Below are positions 37,027 to 49,154 of a DNA stretch of 64,000 nt, one piece after another. The position numbers were made by a program, and so were the translations under genes. The DNA comes from Albifimbria verrucaria (Eukaryota > Ascomycota > Sordariomycetes > Hypocreales > Stachybotryaceae): positions 1,798,001-1,862,000 of the forward strand of contig JAHREC010000062.1 of the NCBI GenBank assembly GCA_020081605.1, given 5' to 3'. The notes under the pieces were generated by a model. The model made no database searches. It was not told the origin of the DNA and worked only from the letters and a program-made list of their open reading frames with translations. Every line of letters begins with the position of its first letter. The first letter of the stretch is position 1.

Positions 37027-37691
37027 AATATTCTCGACACGGTTTGGCTTGGGGGTTCTCGGTAACCCTTTTGGTGCGGCTCGAATCTTGCTTTGGAAAG
37101 TCACACTTACGTCGCCATTTATTTTGGGTATGATATAACATGACCAACTGGAAATGGCTTGCGGGTCATGCCGCGTGGGAATACACGGATTGGAAGCGTT
37201 GTACAACACCATTTAGCAGATAAACAAAAGCATCTGACTTGTACCAAAACAGTCGTTCTTTGGCATTACATGAGTCCACATCAACTTGATTGGAAGAGAA
37301 ATGCATTGTGTGACAAAATCTATGAGCGTAGGCTGTTGTTTTCATGCATGCGTGTCCTGAACAAGCTTATTGAAACCCGAAAAGAAACCGCTTGGAAAGT
37401 CGACAATTGTTAACCAAGCTATGCTATGGTATCGCTACCTCGTACAGAATACAGGCTCCTGGGTATGCACCGGCCAGATTCAACAGTAACCCAACGACTC
37501 GTTAATACCCACTTCAACAGCTGCAACTCCTAGCCCTACCGATCAAACCATCTGGTTTCGTTTCCATGAAAGAACTCCCTTACGCCGGATCATCTTGAAC
37601 GCCACCATCATCATCGCCCCTTGCTTTTGTTGCTCTTCTCCATGTCTTCGGCCAATTTCTTGAGGCAAAGGGATACACTCTCTTCCAAGTT
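37027..37691. other. Convergent intergenic region after IRC22
   Basis: 3' flanks of IRC22 and MED5. No gene or notable repeat. Confidence 0.5.
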
Positions 37692-40600
37692 CTAGCTCAT
37701 GTCCATCGTGTCCCACTGATCAAACATGTCCATATTACCGCTCAGTCCGTAAAGGTCCGCATCGCCACTTGGGTCGAGACCTCCACCATTGCCGGACGGA
37801 CCGCCCAAGCCAAGGTCGCCAGACACACCTCCCATTCCCATGTCCAGTCCCACCGTGTCGACGCCCATGGGGTCGTCTGGCACGTCAGTCGTCGCCATGG
37901 CGTCGGCCAGGGCGCCAGCGTCACCGCCAACCCCTAGACCCAGTGACATGTCTGCCTCTTGGAGCATGGCTTGTGGCTGAGGCATCACCATGAGGGCCTC
38001 TACTCTTCTGTGCAGGCGAACAACGATTTCTGCCAGCTCCGCATCTTTCTTCTGTATTTTTTACAATCCTCCGCTTCCACCTTTAGCGCTTCACGTAATG
38101 TCGCCCGTCGTTGTAAGGGTGGCGGCATATTTCCATTCTCATCGAGCAGGTTCGTACCGACTGGGCGGTCAACGTTCAAGTCCGGCGCACAAATAATCGC
38201 GGAGGCAACATCATAGACGATGCTTACGCTTCCGGCATTTGATTGCTGCCGGATCTCCTCGAGGATGACCCTCAGCAACTGCTTCGCACCCATCATCTTG
38301 CAGGCCACCAAGATTTGTCTATGCGTGTAAGATGGTACTGAGTAGTTCACATCGGGATGTAAACCCCAATTCACCAAGGCATTGATCTGGTGCTTCATAG
38401 CTCCCGCAAGTCCTGTATTTCCGGCTGTTCCCATCCAGGTCTCTAGCTCGTTCATATCCACCCCTCCTGTCCGCCTTGACAACGGCAGGCTATCGTTCAA
38501 GGCTTGCAGAAGAGGTTCGACATCTTGATTCTTAGGGTTGCGTCCTTGGTACGTGCGAAGGGAGCGTTCCAGTGGCTTCGCAATAAGATTCTTTACCGAC
38601 GTCAACATTGTGCTTGCTTCCCTGAAATGGAATTAGGCAAGAGAATCAGTTGTAGAATTTTGATGATCGATTTTTGTTCCGGTTTGTCAACCCAGAGATC
38701 TTCTGCTAGGAATCTAATGGCAGGTACCAAAGATGGTAGCAAGAATGTATCGACCAAATCTGTACACCGCGTTAGCAAACATATCTATACGCCAATGGAT
38801 TCATGGACCTACACTCAACGCCGCTCTTAAGGTTCTCATCGTTGAGGTGTCCAGCACTGTATCCAATTACTGTTTGACTAAAGAGAGTCGCAATGAGAAG
38901 ATAGAAATTCTGCGGAGGACATGATGACATTAGCTCATCACCTAGGCCACCGGCCTCGCTGTTATACAACCCCTGAATCCACCCTTCCAGGTTGGTGTTC
39001 TCTTGCGCCGTCAAATTCTCCAGGGATCGGGGAATGTGTGCCCTGTTCAAGATCTTAGCGACATATGAATCAGAGGAGTTAATGCCCATGTCTGCTGCCG
39101 AGAGGTTATACCGATAGGCAAACCCTAATACAAGCAGTAGTATGGCTCCGAACTCCTCGTACACTGGCTGGTATTCGCCTTGGTCTTCCTCATAACGCCA
39201 ATGATCCAAGAGTTGGCAAAGTGGTTCTGTGATGGTGGTCAATTTCTCGAATAAAAGGAGAACATCCAGGGAAAGAGGCTTCTGGACTAATTGGCCACAC
39301 AGTAGCTTTAGCGACATTGTTTCCTTATTATTACAAAGCTGGCGCATCAACTGTGCACGTCAGCAACCATCAGAGCTAATAGGACGAAGTTTTGGGAACA
39401 TACCTCGACCAAAGCCTGGCAAACCGCGCCAACGTTACCATCCATCTTATCAAGTTCCTTGACAAGACCCTGGATCTTCTCAGGGTCAGATAAGCAGTTC
39501 TGGACAAGTTTGTCTTTGGAGTATTTCTCGCGGGATGGCTCGTAGGACATGGAAATTTCTCCCAATATCCTCTCCACGTGTTCTCGTTCAACAAGACCGT
39601 GGAGAGCACAAGCCGCGCAAAATTCTTCTCGCACGCTCTCTGTGTAAGGGTTGTTGTACCGCGATTCATCAAACATAAGGGATGCAGTTGGAAAGACGCT
39701 AGTATCAACCTGATTTAATGCTGTTGTAATGCAGAATTCGGCTGTGGTGGTCGAGAACTCGGGAGGGCATAGTTGACGAAGAAGCAAAGGAAGCCTGTTG
39801 ATCAGGTAGGACCTTAGAAGGTGAGCATCTTTAGGAGCTTCATTCCTGAAAACCGAGTTGGCCAGGACGTCGAATGAGGCTACAATCAGATCGATTGCGC
39901 TCGATTGCGTGTCGCCCTATATTCGTCAGCGCGAATTAACATCAGCAGTGTTGCTAAACACACCTGATAGCGGTTGTTGAGATATGAGAAGAGAGCTGTA
40001 TCGTCCAGCAACGGACGGCCAACGAGCTGAGCTCAACGTTAGCATTAAATTCTGGCTTGGAAAACATCTTGACCTACCGCCGCGTTCAAATATATATATA
40101 GCCCTGAGCGTGTATTGGAGATGGGGATATCAGGGATAACGAAGTTATTTAGGCCGACAGTCGAATCCAGCAATTCATCCATGGCGGCGTTATCTGCCTG
40201 GTTCTTCTTCTCAGAGGGATCGAGCTCCGCGAGTGTGTCGGTACGAAAAGCTCAAGCTTGCCAACCGCGATCTCAAATTGCGGAGCAGGCTGGAGCGTCG
40301 GGATAAAGTCGGCCAGGCTGGCAGATAGCCTTCTTCGAACATCTAGATGGGAGACATTAGGCTTCTGCGCGTAGTAATAGGTCGGGAACGAGGAGGACTG
40401 AAGGACGTACCTTTAGCTGCAGGCTTGCTGATCGCTTTGAGAAATGCTTGATTATCGACGAGACGTAGCAACAGAGGCACGAAAGCGGCACGAGCGACAC
40501 CCATCTCCTGCCGTTCCTGCGATTGCTGGAAACCGCCCAGCATGTCCGCTCCAGGGACTGTGGAAGCCGAAGTGAACAAGTTCATCCATTCCGAAATAAC

Positions 40601-41048
40601 CTTGGCAAAGTTCAGGGCGCCTTGCGGATCGCGGAAAGCCGTCCCTTCCACCATCATCTTGATAACGTGGTAGAACATGACCTCCTCGATCCAATATGAA
40701 TTCCTCCAACGCACCACTTGCTCGTTGGCGGGAGGGTTGGGTAACAGAGCGTGGGAGGAGGAGTATCGAAGCAGAGGCTTGAGGATAGACGCGGCATCGA
40801 TGTAGCGGCGTTTGCTCAGGTCTTGTACATAGAGCGGGATTCGGGGTCGGGCTGTTGCCCACGCCGGGGCGCGGTCGCAGAAAGAAGTTGGTGATGAACA
40901 CGGGTGGAAGCGGGTGTTGGGCGAAGACTTGGACGACCAGCCTGCCGAATGGGTCTGCGTCAAGTCGGCGGTCGAAGCATTCTTTGGAGAATTTGGCCCA
41001 AGATTGCAGCGATTCGCGTATCGCGGTGGCCGAGTCGCGTCCCTCCAT
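37692..41048 (-). CDS. NUT1: Mediator complex subunit 5 (Med5/Nut1)
   Basis: Tail-module subunit of the RNA polymerase II Mediator complex, nuclear. The start at 41048 gives ESLQSWAKFSKECFDRRLDA. Conserved fungal Med5 stretches include VVQVFAQHPLPPVFITNFFL (N-terminus), LCQLLDHWRYEEDQGEYQPV, VYEEFGAILLLVLGFAYRYN (about 39150), VDTFLLPSLVPAIRFLAEDL (about 38725) and SISGEASTMLTSVKNLIAKP (about 38600). The C-terminal tail is Met/Asp/Gly-rich and ends WDTMDMS. Several introns are visible (for example near 40023-40080, 39907-39963, 39360-39402 and 38612-38780 borders). Breaks include one near 38057 (an A run) and at least one near 40850. The family is fungal-typical; the exact exon map between 39.4 and 40.4 kb is uncertain. 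Confidence 0.9.
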
Positions 41049-41395
41049 GGCGCAAATGGGAACAGGAACAGTCTATGTTGACGATGGTGGATGGTGGATT
41101 CGAATCAAAGAATTGCGCTTCGCTGCGGACCTCTTCTTGCTTCCTAAAGCACTGTCTTAGCTCGTGCAAGTAGAACCATGCATCCCAGCTCTAGTAAGAT
41201 CGTTTGTTTGAAGGAGAGTCATACCATTGAACGGAGAGGAAGAAGCGTGGTGTCTGAGATGAGATTCCTGGAGCTAAGGCAGGTACCACTGGGTGTTATC
41301 TAGGTTCAGATAAAGGTAACTATCAAGGCATGCACTGTAGGTGGGTCTGCAGCAGCAGAGCAGGCACCTACCCTGGCTTAACGTTATTAGCTCAT

Positions 41396-41435
41396 CCCAC
41401 CTACCTTACCTCACCTTACCTTACCTTATCCTACA
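41396..41435 (+). repeat. ACCTT/ACCTC short tandem repeat
   Basis: A run of CCTTA/ACCTT-type units, on the plus strand upstream of MED5. Confidence 0.8.
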
Positions 41436-44400
41436 ACGACACACCATCCAGCTCTTCAGGACACAACGTCGGAAGTCATGGGATAATCGTAGGAGATAAA
41501 TGTTGATTCGTGATTATCGACTTCTCTTTACTTGAGCGTATCCAATGGTCGTAGATACGCTTTACTATAAACCATGTACTAATTTGCAGTCCTCTTCCTG
41601 CCTCTCATTTAGACCTGGTAACTTATTTGCATAGCTGAAATGGTATTGATGCGGCGGCGTGTGGTAGGTAGGCTCTCGAAGTTATTTTATGAGATGCCAG
41701 CTCCACCTATTGCTTTACACAACGAATTCGTCTAAACTGAAGCAATCATAGTACCTGAAAAATTACATTTTCTCATAAAATAAGCCTTGGCTTGCAGTCC
41801 ATTTGCATACACAGTAAGTATATTTAATGATTAGCGAATAGCCTACCGTAGATGACCTGCCAAAGAACCGTAGCAATATGCACTTGATTACTTTCTATAC
41901 TCCAGTCTTCAGCGCTGCATCTGCATTTTAACTACAACCTGGATAAAGAACGAGGCTCAAGCATATATCGCCGTTGTTGCCTACAACCAAACATGATGAT
42001 AATATCGGATCCTCTGTGCTGGATCTCAGGCTCATGCTGTTGGTAGCAGCTTACCCCAGCTTGTAGTCGGTCCAGTGACATATCCAGGAATCAAGTAGAC
42101 TTGTTTACCAAACGAATAAATGTTGTCATTCCTTGGCCGCTTCTTACTCTGGTTGTCGTTGTCGTCGTCGTCGGCATACCGCTTCAGTAACCACCACAAG
42201 CCATGGAAGGATTGCAGCTTGTGTAGATAACGAGTCTGCTGGAACCATCATGATTCACAGTTTGTGGAATGTCTCCCATGACCATTTAATATGCCAATAT
42301 AGCTGTCATCCTCCTGACTTGCACGATGTTCTACACTCAACTCCTTAGTTCACTCGTAGAACACCAACTGTATAAGAGAAACAAACTATAGGATAAGGGT
42401 GGGCATTTGCTTGGGTCGAGAATTAATCATAAAGCAACCTCCGCTATCTCCATATTGGAGGCTCAAATCACATTTTCAAGGCTCTCTTTGTTATCGGCAG
42501 TAATCAGAGAAGACAAATAAGAAGCATGTGCATGGGAATTGACCAAATAGATGGGTTTGCACTGAACATGAACTAGTACATTTCCAATGGGGCTGGTGCA
42601 CGGCCGATGATATTGAAGAGAACCCAAGATTTCGCGCTTTTGCAGTTCTCACGAAAAGCTTGGTTCTTGATAGCATGTATAGGTCGAAGAGTTCTCGGTA
42701 TTGGGATTCATACATGTCGTCAATTAGACTTGCTGTTTGGCGGCCAATTGTATCACTGTATTCCCCTTCGTTTGCCCAATGCGGTAATTCGTTACCCTAG
42801 AGTTGCCATTCCATATCGTTGCGAGATGTGTGCCTCGTTCCAACAAGTGGAATTATGGGACCGTATCTACAGCATGACCTCCAGGGGCTAACATGTCTTG
42901 CATGCTCATTGAATGAGGGAGTGTTCTTTCATCCACATATTTCTCTGATCATTGTCGGAACAGCTAACCTACACCATCCCAAGAGACTTGAAGCTGGCTG
43001 TCAACAATTACAAAATAACTCGTAATGGCATCCTCGACCCAAATGCAGGACCCTAATAATGCGTGCCAACCAGTAATGATATCGATAATTCGTAATCAAC
43101 CCACTGGAATATCATGGCTGCCTTGTTCTTCTGATGTCTGCTTGGTCCGAGCTCGCCAAACAAAGTCTTATACAACTCGTCATTTACACGTCGTCAGGAT
43201 CCGTGCATGGAAATGGTGCAAGACCAACAGGCTCTCCCAACCAAGATTCTCTCGATCCTCGGGAAAATTTAGTCCCTACGTATCGAACCATACAGTACAA
43301 GGAACGGTGTTAAGTGGAATAAGCTGGGTTCGCCCTTGAGGAAGCACAGTGTTCCCGTGACAGTGGCACACCTGGCCGTAGGGCCACATCTGGGCACTGG
43401 CGATGCTTTGCCACCCCTGGTCTCATTGGCTCAGCATCCCTGGGTTGTTCACGTTTGGCAAGAGAGAAAGCAGGATGGAAAGGGATGGAAACTAGGATTG
43501 CTTTAAGACAAACTGATAGAAAAAGTCGTAAAGGGTTCTTAAGGCTCTATACCGATTGGTGGTCATTTCGCTACCTATGCATGATTAATTAGGACACGCG
43601 CATATTTGCTGCACCATAATGCATGCAATGCTCAGCTGGGTAAATGTCGGCATTTCCCAGAAAGTGACAGCGTAGGACCGGTTGGTAGGTGTTATGATTC
43701 TGGTATGTTGCCAGGTATACACGAGTCAATCCCATCATAGGATGATTCAGCGTAAAGCAACACAATGAATCGCATGTGATTTCAAGCCTTGTTTATTGAA
43801 TTTGGTAATAATTATGTTTTCAATGGTTGACCAGTTCGAACCGAAATGTGCCGGGTTGGGCGATACACCACCAACAACTAGGCGAGATGACAACCAAGTA
43901 CAGTTCTTAGCAGCTGACGAATCCCGACGTTGCAGTGACTACGTCAATCTACCGTCACAATACAAATCCCAGCCTGTGGTGTAAAAATTTAAACATCTGC
44001 ACGATCAGACGAGGAGCAGATTTGATCACGTATCTCAAGCATTTTCGACAATTGTCGCACAAGGATGATTTAAGACTGCAGCAACACCAAGATGTTGTTG
44101 GTTAGTGAACCGTATCCGGTTGAGTTGGATAGATGACCTCAGCCCCATGCGGAGCCAGGATTTTTCTTGCATGTGAAAAAGTATAGATGCTCTGACTTTG
44201 ACAAGCACGACTAGATGGATCATTAGCAAACAGGTGCATCATCCCGGCTGATCCCAATCAGACATTGCAGCGCATATTAAACAATGCTACCATAATAGCA
44301 AAAAGGCACACCACCAGCGTGGAACGGGCCGACATTATGAACGATAAAATCGGTAATGTGAGAACCATGGTGAGAAAACGACGACATGCTGACGATGAGG

Positions 44401-47400
44401 ACTCGCGCCGTGCGCAGGCCTACGTGGCAGATCGCGTAAATCTGAAGCTTGGAGAATAGTGGTAGTTCTAGTCCTGTAATGCAGCAATGTTTAGAACGTG
44501 GACAGGGCAGATTATTTTCCTTAGCCTCGAGCGTATCTCCGGAATTCAAGATAAGCTCATCTGCATTTCGGGCTGGTCAATCACTTTGGCGAGAGCTAGT
44601 GAGACCAGTGCCTTGAGAGATCGTGGAGGCTCGTGATGTTTTGCCTCGTTGATGTCAGAATGATAGCATGGTTACGACATTGTCAAAAAGAACCTCGAAG
44701 GGACCTGCATAATGCTCTGTCTTACATACGCAGCTAAACGGCTTCCATTGTTTCGCCTCGCCACTGATGTCTGCCAGAGGCAAACGCTCACCGTGTTTGC
44801 TCAAGTGATCGTCGCTTTGCTTCTGCAATTCCCGACAAATTGAAGCTGAAAGGGAAAGGGCAGCTAAACTTGGGAATGCAGTGATGTATGGACTGCCGGG
44901 GGAGAGGAGAGAGTGACGCAGAGGCCCCAATATCCCCGTCGCGTCAATCATTGCTTGACGTAGGGGAGGGAGGATGATTGTTGCAGTGGAGGGTCGAGAT
45001 GATGTCGGCACAAGTTAAAACGGTGGGGTGTGACGGCAGGGGCGAAAGCGTATTATGGCAAATGGATATGTGATGTGATGAAAAACTGTTGACGGTACGA
45101 GGGGATGACAGACGGGAAATGAAACTGTGGCCAGATTAGCCACCGTTTTGCAAGGACTCATGCTAGCGGCTCCGTTTTCGGTCAGCGTCTCCACCGTCTG
45201 GAGAAGAGCAGGGGAGGGAGCGTGCAGCTGGCTAGCCAGTGACATCACAGCAAACCCGCAAGCTGGTGGTGGCGGGCCAGTGACCTCACACTGGCTCTAA
45301 TGCGTCCCACATTGGCTGCGCTTCTTGCAGATGTGACGGCGACCGACGCAGGCGAGCCGTCAGCAGCCAGGGGAACTGGCCCTGAATAGGTTATCCGGTT
45401 GAGAATCGAAGGAGTGAGAAATTCAAGGGCTGCGGTGGGCGATGATATCACAGCCTCAAGGGCCGGCATCGAGGAGGAGAAAGGACCCGGAGCAGACGAG
45501 GGAGTGTTGTCATGGTGCGAGGGGGTCTATGGCCTGAGCTGCCTTGTTGATGTCAGCACTCGGTCGCAGCAGCTGCCCCGGACGTCAGAGTCTAGACTGG
45601 TCTCTGAGGAGGGAGAGAGTTGTGTGTGCATGCCTTGGTGAGTGTGTGGATGCACCTAGCTTGTGCAAGGCAATAGATGGGCACCGTTTTCGCTTGGCTG
45701 GCTGATAGTCGGTTCTCTCAGGGCCCTCGACGGCTGCATATCTCCTATCTGCGCCGTGGGAAGTCGGACTAGAATGTGGTGAGCCTTGCAACGGCGCGTC
45801 GGGAGGGAGGCATGCGAGGCCTTAAGTAAGGCTGGATGGGATTTTTTGGCCGGCATGGGATTCTCGTCATCGAGATCGAGATTTTTGCTGGACATCATGA
45901 AGTGCTGGTGATGGGCAATGCCAGGGAAACAAGGAAAATGCCATGTTCTGGCTGCTCCACCCACACACCTGCCTCTGGGCCAAGAACGAGGGACGAGCGG
46001 TTGAGGTAGACGGGTACCTGGTCGTGTGGTGGGAGGACCAGGGCGCTGTAGGTACCGGTTGACAGCGAGGGTACCTGCTAAGGCAAAGGCCAGGGCCTTT
46101 GCTGCTTACAGCGTCCACTCTAGTGCAGTGCAGCGCGGTACAGCGCAGCGCAGCGCCGTTAGCTACCAGGTACATTGCAGTTGCAGGGAGCCAAGTTTCT
46201 TCGGTGAGTCCTCCGGACGGGAAACCCCTGGCCCGGCCTGCTGTCCAAGGTTTCTCCTACTGCATCTCGGACAAATGCCGCCTCTGCGTGCTCTGGAGGA
46301 AACATGGCGCCTCAGCTCATGGCAGACGATGCTTCCTCACCCCTGAAGCCGCTCGGGCGCTTCTCCATATTTTCCTGTTTGTTGGCCGAAGCATGGGCCT
46401 TTGGGTGAAATCCCATCTTGATTTTTTTCGAGAACTCACGATGCTGCGTTGTTTTGTTTACCGGCGTATCCGTACGAGACAGGAAGAAATGCAATGACGA
46501 CAGCTGCTCCCTTGCTAGCTCTAATAGGCAGTATAGCAACATTTACCTCTAATCATTTGACCGTATTTGCCTCACCCACGCAGTAAGGTATGCGTAGGTG
46601 CCAGCAAAGGATCCTGGAAACGGCCTGCCTTACAGATACTTTGGCTTTGCGCAGCTTGCCCATTTCTCACCGTGTTCGCATCCACCGACGACAAGTGACA
46701 TCATGTCTGTAAGCCGGCATCATTTCCTCAAATCTCTTTTAGCTTCCCAAGACTGATCCCTGCAAATTGAGAGCCAGCTATGAAGAAGTTAGCTTGCTTG
46801 GTTGCATCTAGCAATTTGATGTGGCCCAAGAACTAGGGAAAAAGGTCGAGACTTGGACCCTGAAAATTTCCCAGGACCCTGAATGGATCGGGGTTTCGTT
46901 TCCCACATGCTGCTGCACGCACCACCCGGCGAGATGCTTGCATATCAAACCTTTCGGGCAACGGAACATGACATTGTAAAGCTGTACTCTAATTGGACCG
47001 ATATCCCTCACCTGTCTCGACCGTGACCATCGAGGCAAAGGACCTGAAGATTTTGGGCAAGTGGTCCCTGTGTCTTTGCCCACCGAAGCTCAGCGACGAG
47101 ACGATCACCGTTGGTACCACCCAATGAACATGTGGTAGCCTCAGTTGTCCCCCGCTTCCATACTGTTTCGGATCAGCAGGGTCCTTGCCTCAAGAGTCCT
47201 TTGTTATGCCTCTTGTCTCGGTCTCCCTCATCTTATTTCCGTGTCATGCCATCGCTGTACCAAACCATGCCACGTCCCTAGCTTTTGTATCTTCCTGCAT
47301 AGAAGATTAGCAAGCATACCCCTCCCGACCCATCCGAAGACGATAAGGAGGAAAAAAAAAAAAAACCAAGACTGCAATTTGTTAAGCCTCTTCTTCAACA

Positions 47401-47873
47401 ACCATCCATTGATGATGGATGGGATGGTAGCAACGTAGGTAGGCAGCCACTCATCTCAAACACCAGTCCTTTGTATCGTCATTCAGTTGGTCTGTGGACA
47501 CTCAGTGGCAATGGACCCTGAGAAAACGGACCCACGAAAACAGCACCCTCCACTTCATCGCCAAAAGAGAGGGGAGGGATCGGCTCTTGCCCACACCCCT
47601 TGGGACGGACCTACGCCATATGCTTGCGCTAACACCCCGACAATCACCGCCGATCCCTCTCTCGCTCGTCCTGAGTCTCGACCTGCGCTGCGTCGACGTA
47701 AGGTGAGGCAGGGACGTACCATGTTAGCCCAGAAACCTGTAGCACCCCAAGCTTAGCTTTTCCCTTGGCCCCAAGTTAGGTCATGATGGTTGTGCGCCAT
47801 CCACATCCCTCCCACCCCCGTCACTCCCTCTATCTCCTTGTCTTCGTGCGCCTGTCCGTCCCGTCTCGCTTGG

Positions 47874-47882
47874 CTTATAAGG
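47874..47882 (+). promoter_or_regulatory. TATA box upstream of the small ORF at 48103
   Basis: CTTATAAGG sits in a CT-rich promoter-like stretch about 225 bp before the ATG. The leader that would follow has no gene of its own. Confidence 0.55.
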
Positions 47883-48102
47883 ACCCTGAATCTCCCACCT
47901 TCAGCTCGACATTCTCCTCACACTTGTTTATTCAGCAACATAGATCCATCTGCGTGCATATCTCTTCACAGACTTCCCGAAACGAACCACTTAAGAACTC
48001 TTTTACCTCCTCTATTCTTGAAGAAAAGAATCACACCTGAGCACCCAGTACCACTCACTCCTACACACCACCACTCTCACACACAACCGATCTACCTTCA
48101 TC

Positions 48103-48351
48103 ATGCCTACTCGTCAGGACAACTACTCCATCCACCTCCCCATGTCTGCCCGCCCTCCTCAGAACCTGTCAAGCTACACCCGCTTCATCCACGACCACAC
48201 CAAGAGGCAGATGGAGGCTTTCGGTGCTGGCTCCCTGAGCCCTCGTCGGGGCGCCATAGCGTCTCCTCGGGAGCACCATCACCAATGGCGTTGCCCCTCC
48301 TGTCTACCACGCATAGAGGAAGCCACAGCATCGCCCGTTGACGTCGCCTGA
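48103..48351 (+). CDS. Small protein of unknown function
   Basis: I do not recognise a named family. The start MPTRQDNYSIHLPMSARPPQ then NLSSYTRFIHDHTKRQMEAF looks like conserved coding sequence: hydrophilic, with no signal peptide or membrane segment. As read, the frame ends at 48351 with a His/Arg/Pro-rich tail. If one base is off near 48245 and another near 48270, the tail would instead read SSGRHSVSSG then STITNGVAPPVYHA with a stop at 48316, which is a more natural Ser-rich end given the error rate here. A TATA box, CT-rich promoter and a leader of about 200 bases precede it, which argues for real transcription. Confidence is in a gene being present, not in its C-terminus. Confidence 0.6.
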   Translation: MPTRQDNYSIHLPMSARPPQNLSSYTRFIHDHTKRQMEAFGAGSLSPRRGAIASPREHHHQWRCPSCLPRIEEATASPVDVA

Positions 48352-49154
48352 AAACACCAATTTCCATTGACAAGGAACGTTCTCACAATTTCTTGTTTTT
48401 TCAAATTGGTTTTCTGACGATGACCTCGATTTCTCAATTGCGTCTCATCACGATGGGTGACATGACATCACCTCCAGCGCTGGAAAGGCGCTGTGGCGAA
48501 GTCAAATTGTGGAGGACGGCACTGCGCCCTGCACCCATGCACAGGCGCAAACAAGGCCTGATCAGCGTTGTAAACGTCGCTGCACCTTGTTCCGTTTCAA
48601 GCTTGCCCTGTGCGCAAGCTCATCATCATGATTCTCAACTCATGTAACGATTTCAATCAGCCTTTCCTTGTTTTTTACTCCTCGAGCCAGGCAACAGGCA
48701 CATACGGCGTCAGGTATTGGTGTTTTCCCGCCATGAGAGCACTTGTTTTTCCACTCACGAATATACGCATGGCGTTGGGCATTATGACGGAATTGAGTGC
48801 AGTTTCTCTTTGAGCTCTGCACATGAGCATTTTCAGGATTTTTCAGTATCTAGTCGAGCAGTTTGGCGGCGGTGGTAGGTGAAAAGAGTATTTTTCATCA
48901 CATCTATGGATGCATCGTGATTTCATGTGTTACTGCGCCAGTGAAATCTATTCTTTAAAACTTAATGATGCCTTGCGCGCCGTTGCCCTTGTCACAATTC
49001 ACATCCGTGAGGTGAAGGTGACTTCTCAAACAGATATTATCTTTGGCAATAATGCACCGTCAATTTCTTCGTCATCCAGTATTCATGAACCCCAACGCCA
49101 AACTTCCGTAATGGAAACTAATTCATGCACATATCCCTTATGTCCAGATAACTA
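48352..49154. other. Intergenic after the small ORF
   Basis: About 0.8 kb with the 3' flanks of the small ORF and of YJU2, which are convergent. No gene is seen; the plus-strand ORF over 48910-49740 is a Ser-rich shadow of YJU2. Confidence 0.5.

Larger units (their letters stand above)
41049..48102. other. Gene-poor region, about 7 kb
   Basis: Between the start of MED5 (minus) and the small ORF at 48103 (plus). No ORF has recognisable domains. 41.3-44.6 kb is somewhat more AT-rich than the gene blocks, but not enough to call RIP. An ACCTT repeat lies at about 41396-41435, a CAGCGC repeat near 46130-46160 and AGGTACC words near 46000-46080. The final 300 bp are CT-rich with a TATA box and look like a real promoter and leader. 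Confidence 0.5.

Noticed and set aside
41300..44600. Possible RIP-mutated transposon in the AT-richer stretch
   Set aside because: AT content is only moderately raised, and no terminal repeats, target duplications or transposase remnants were seen.
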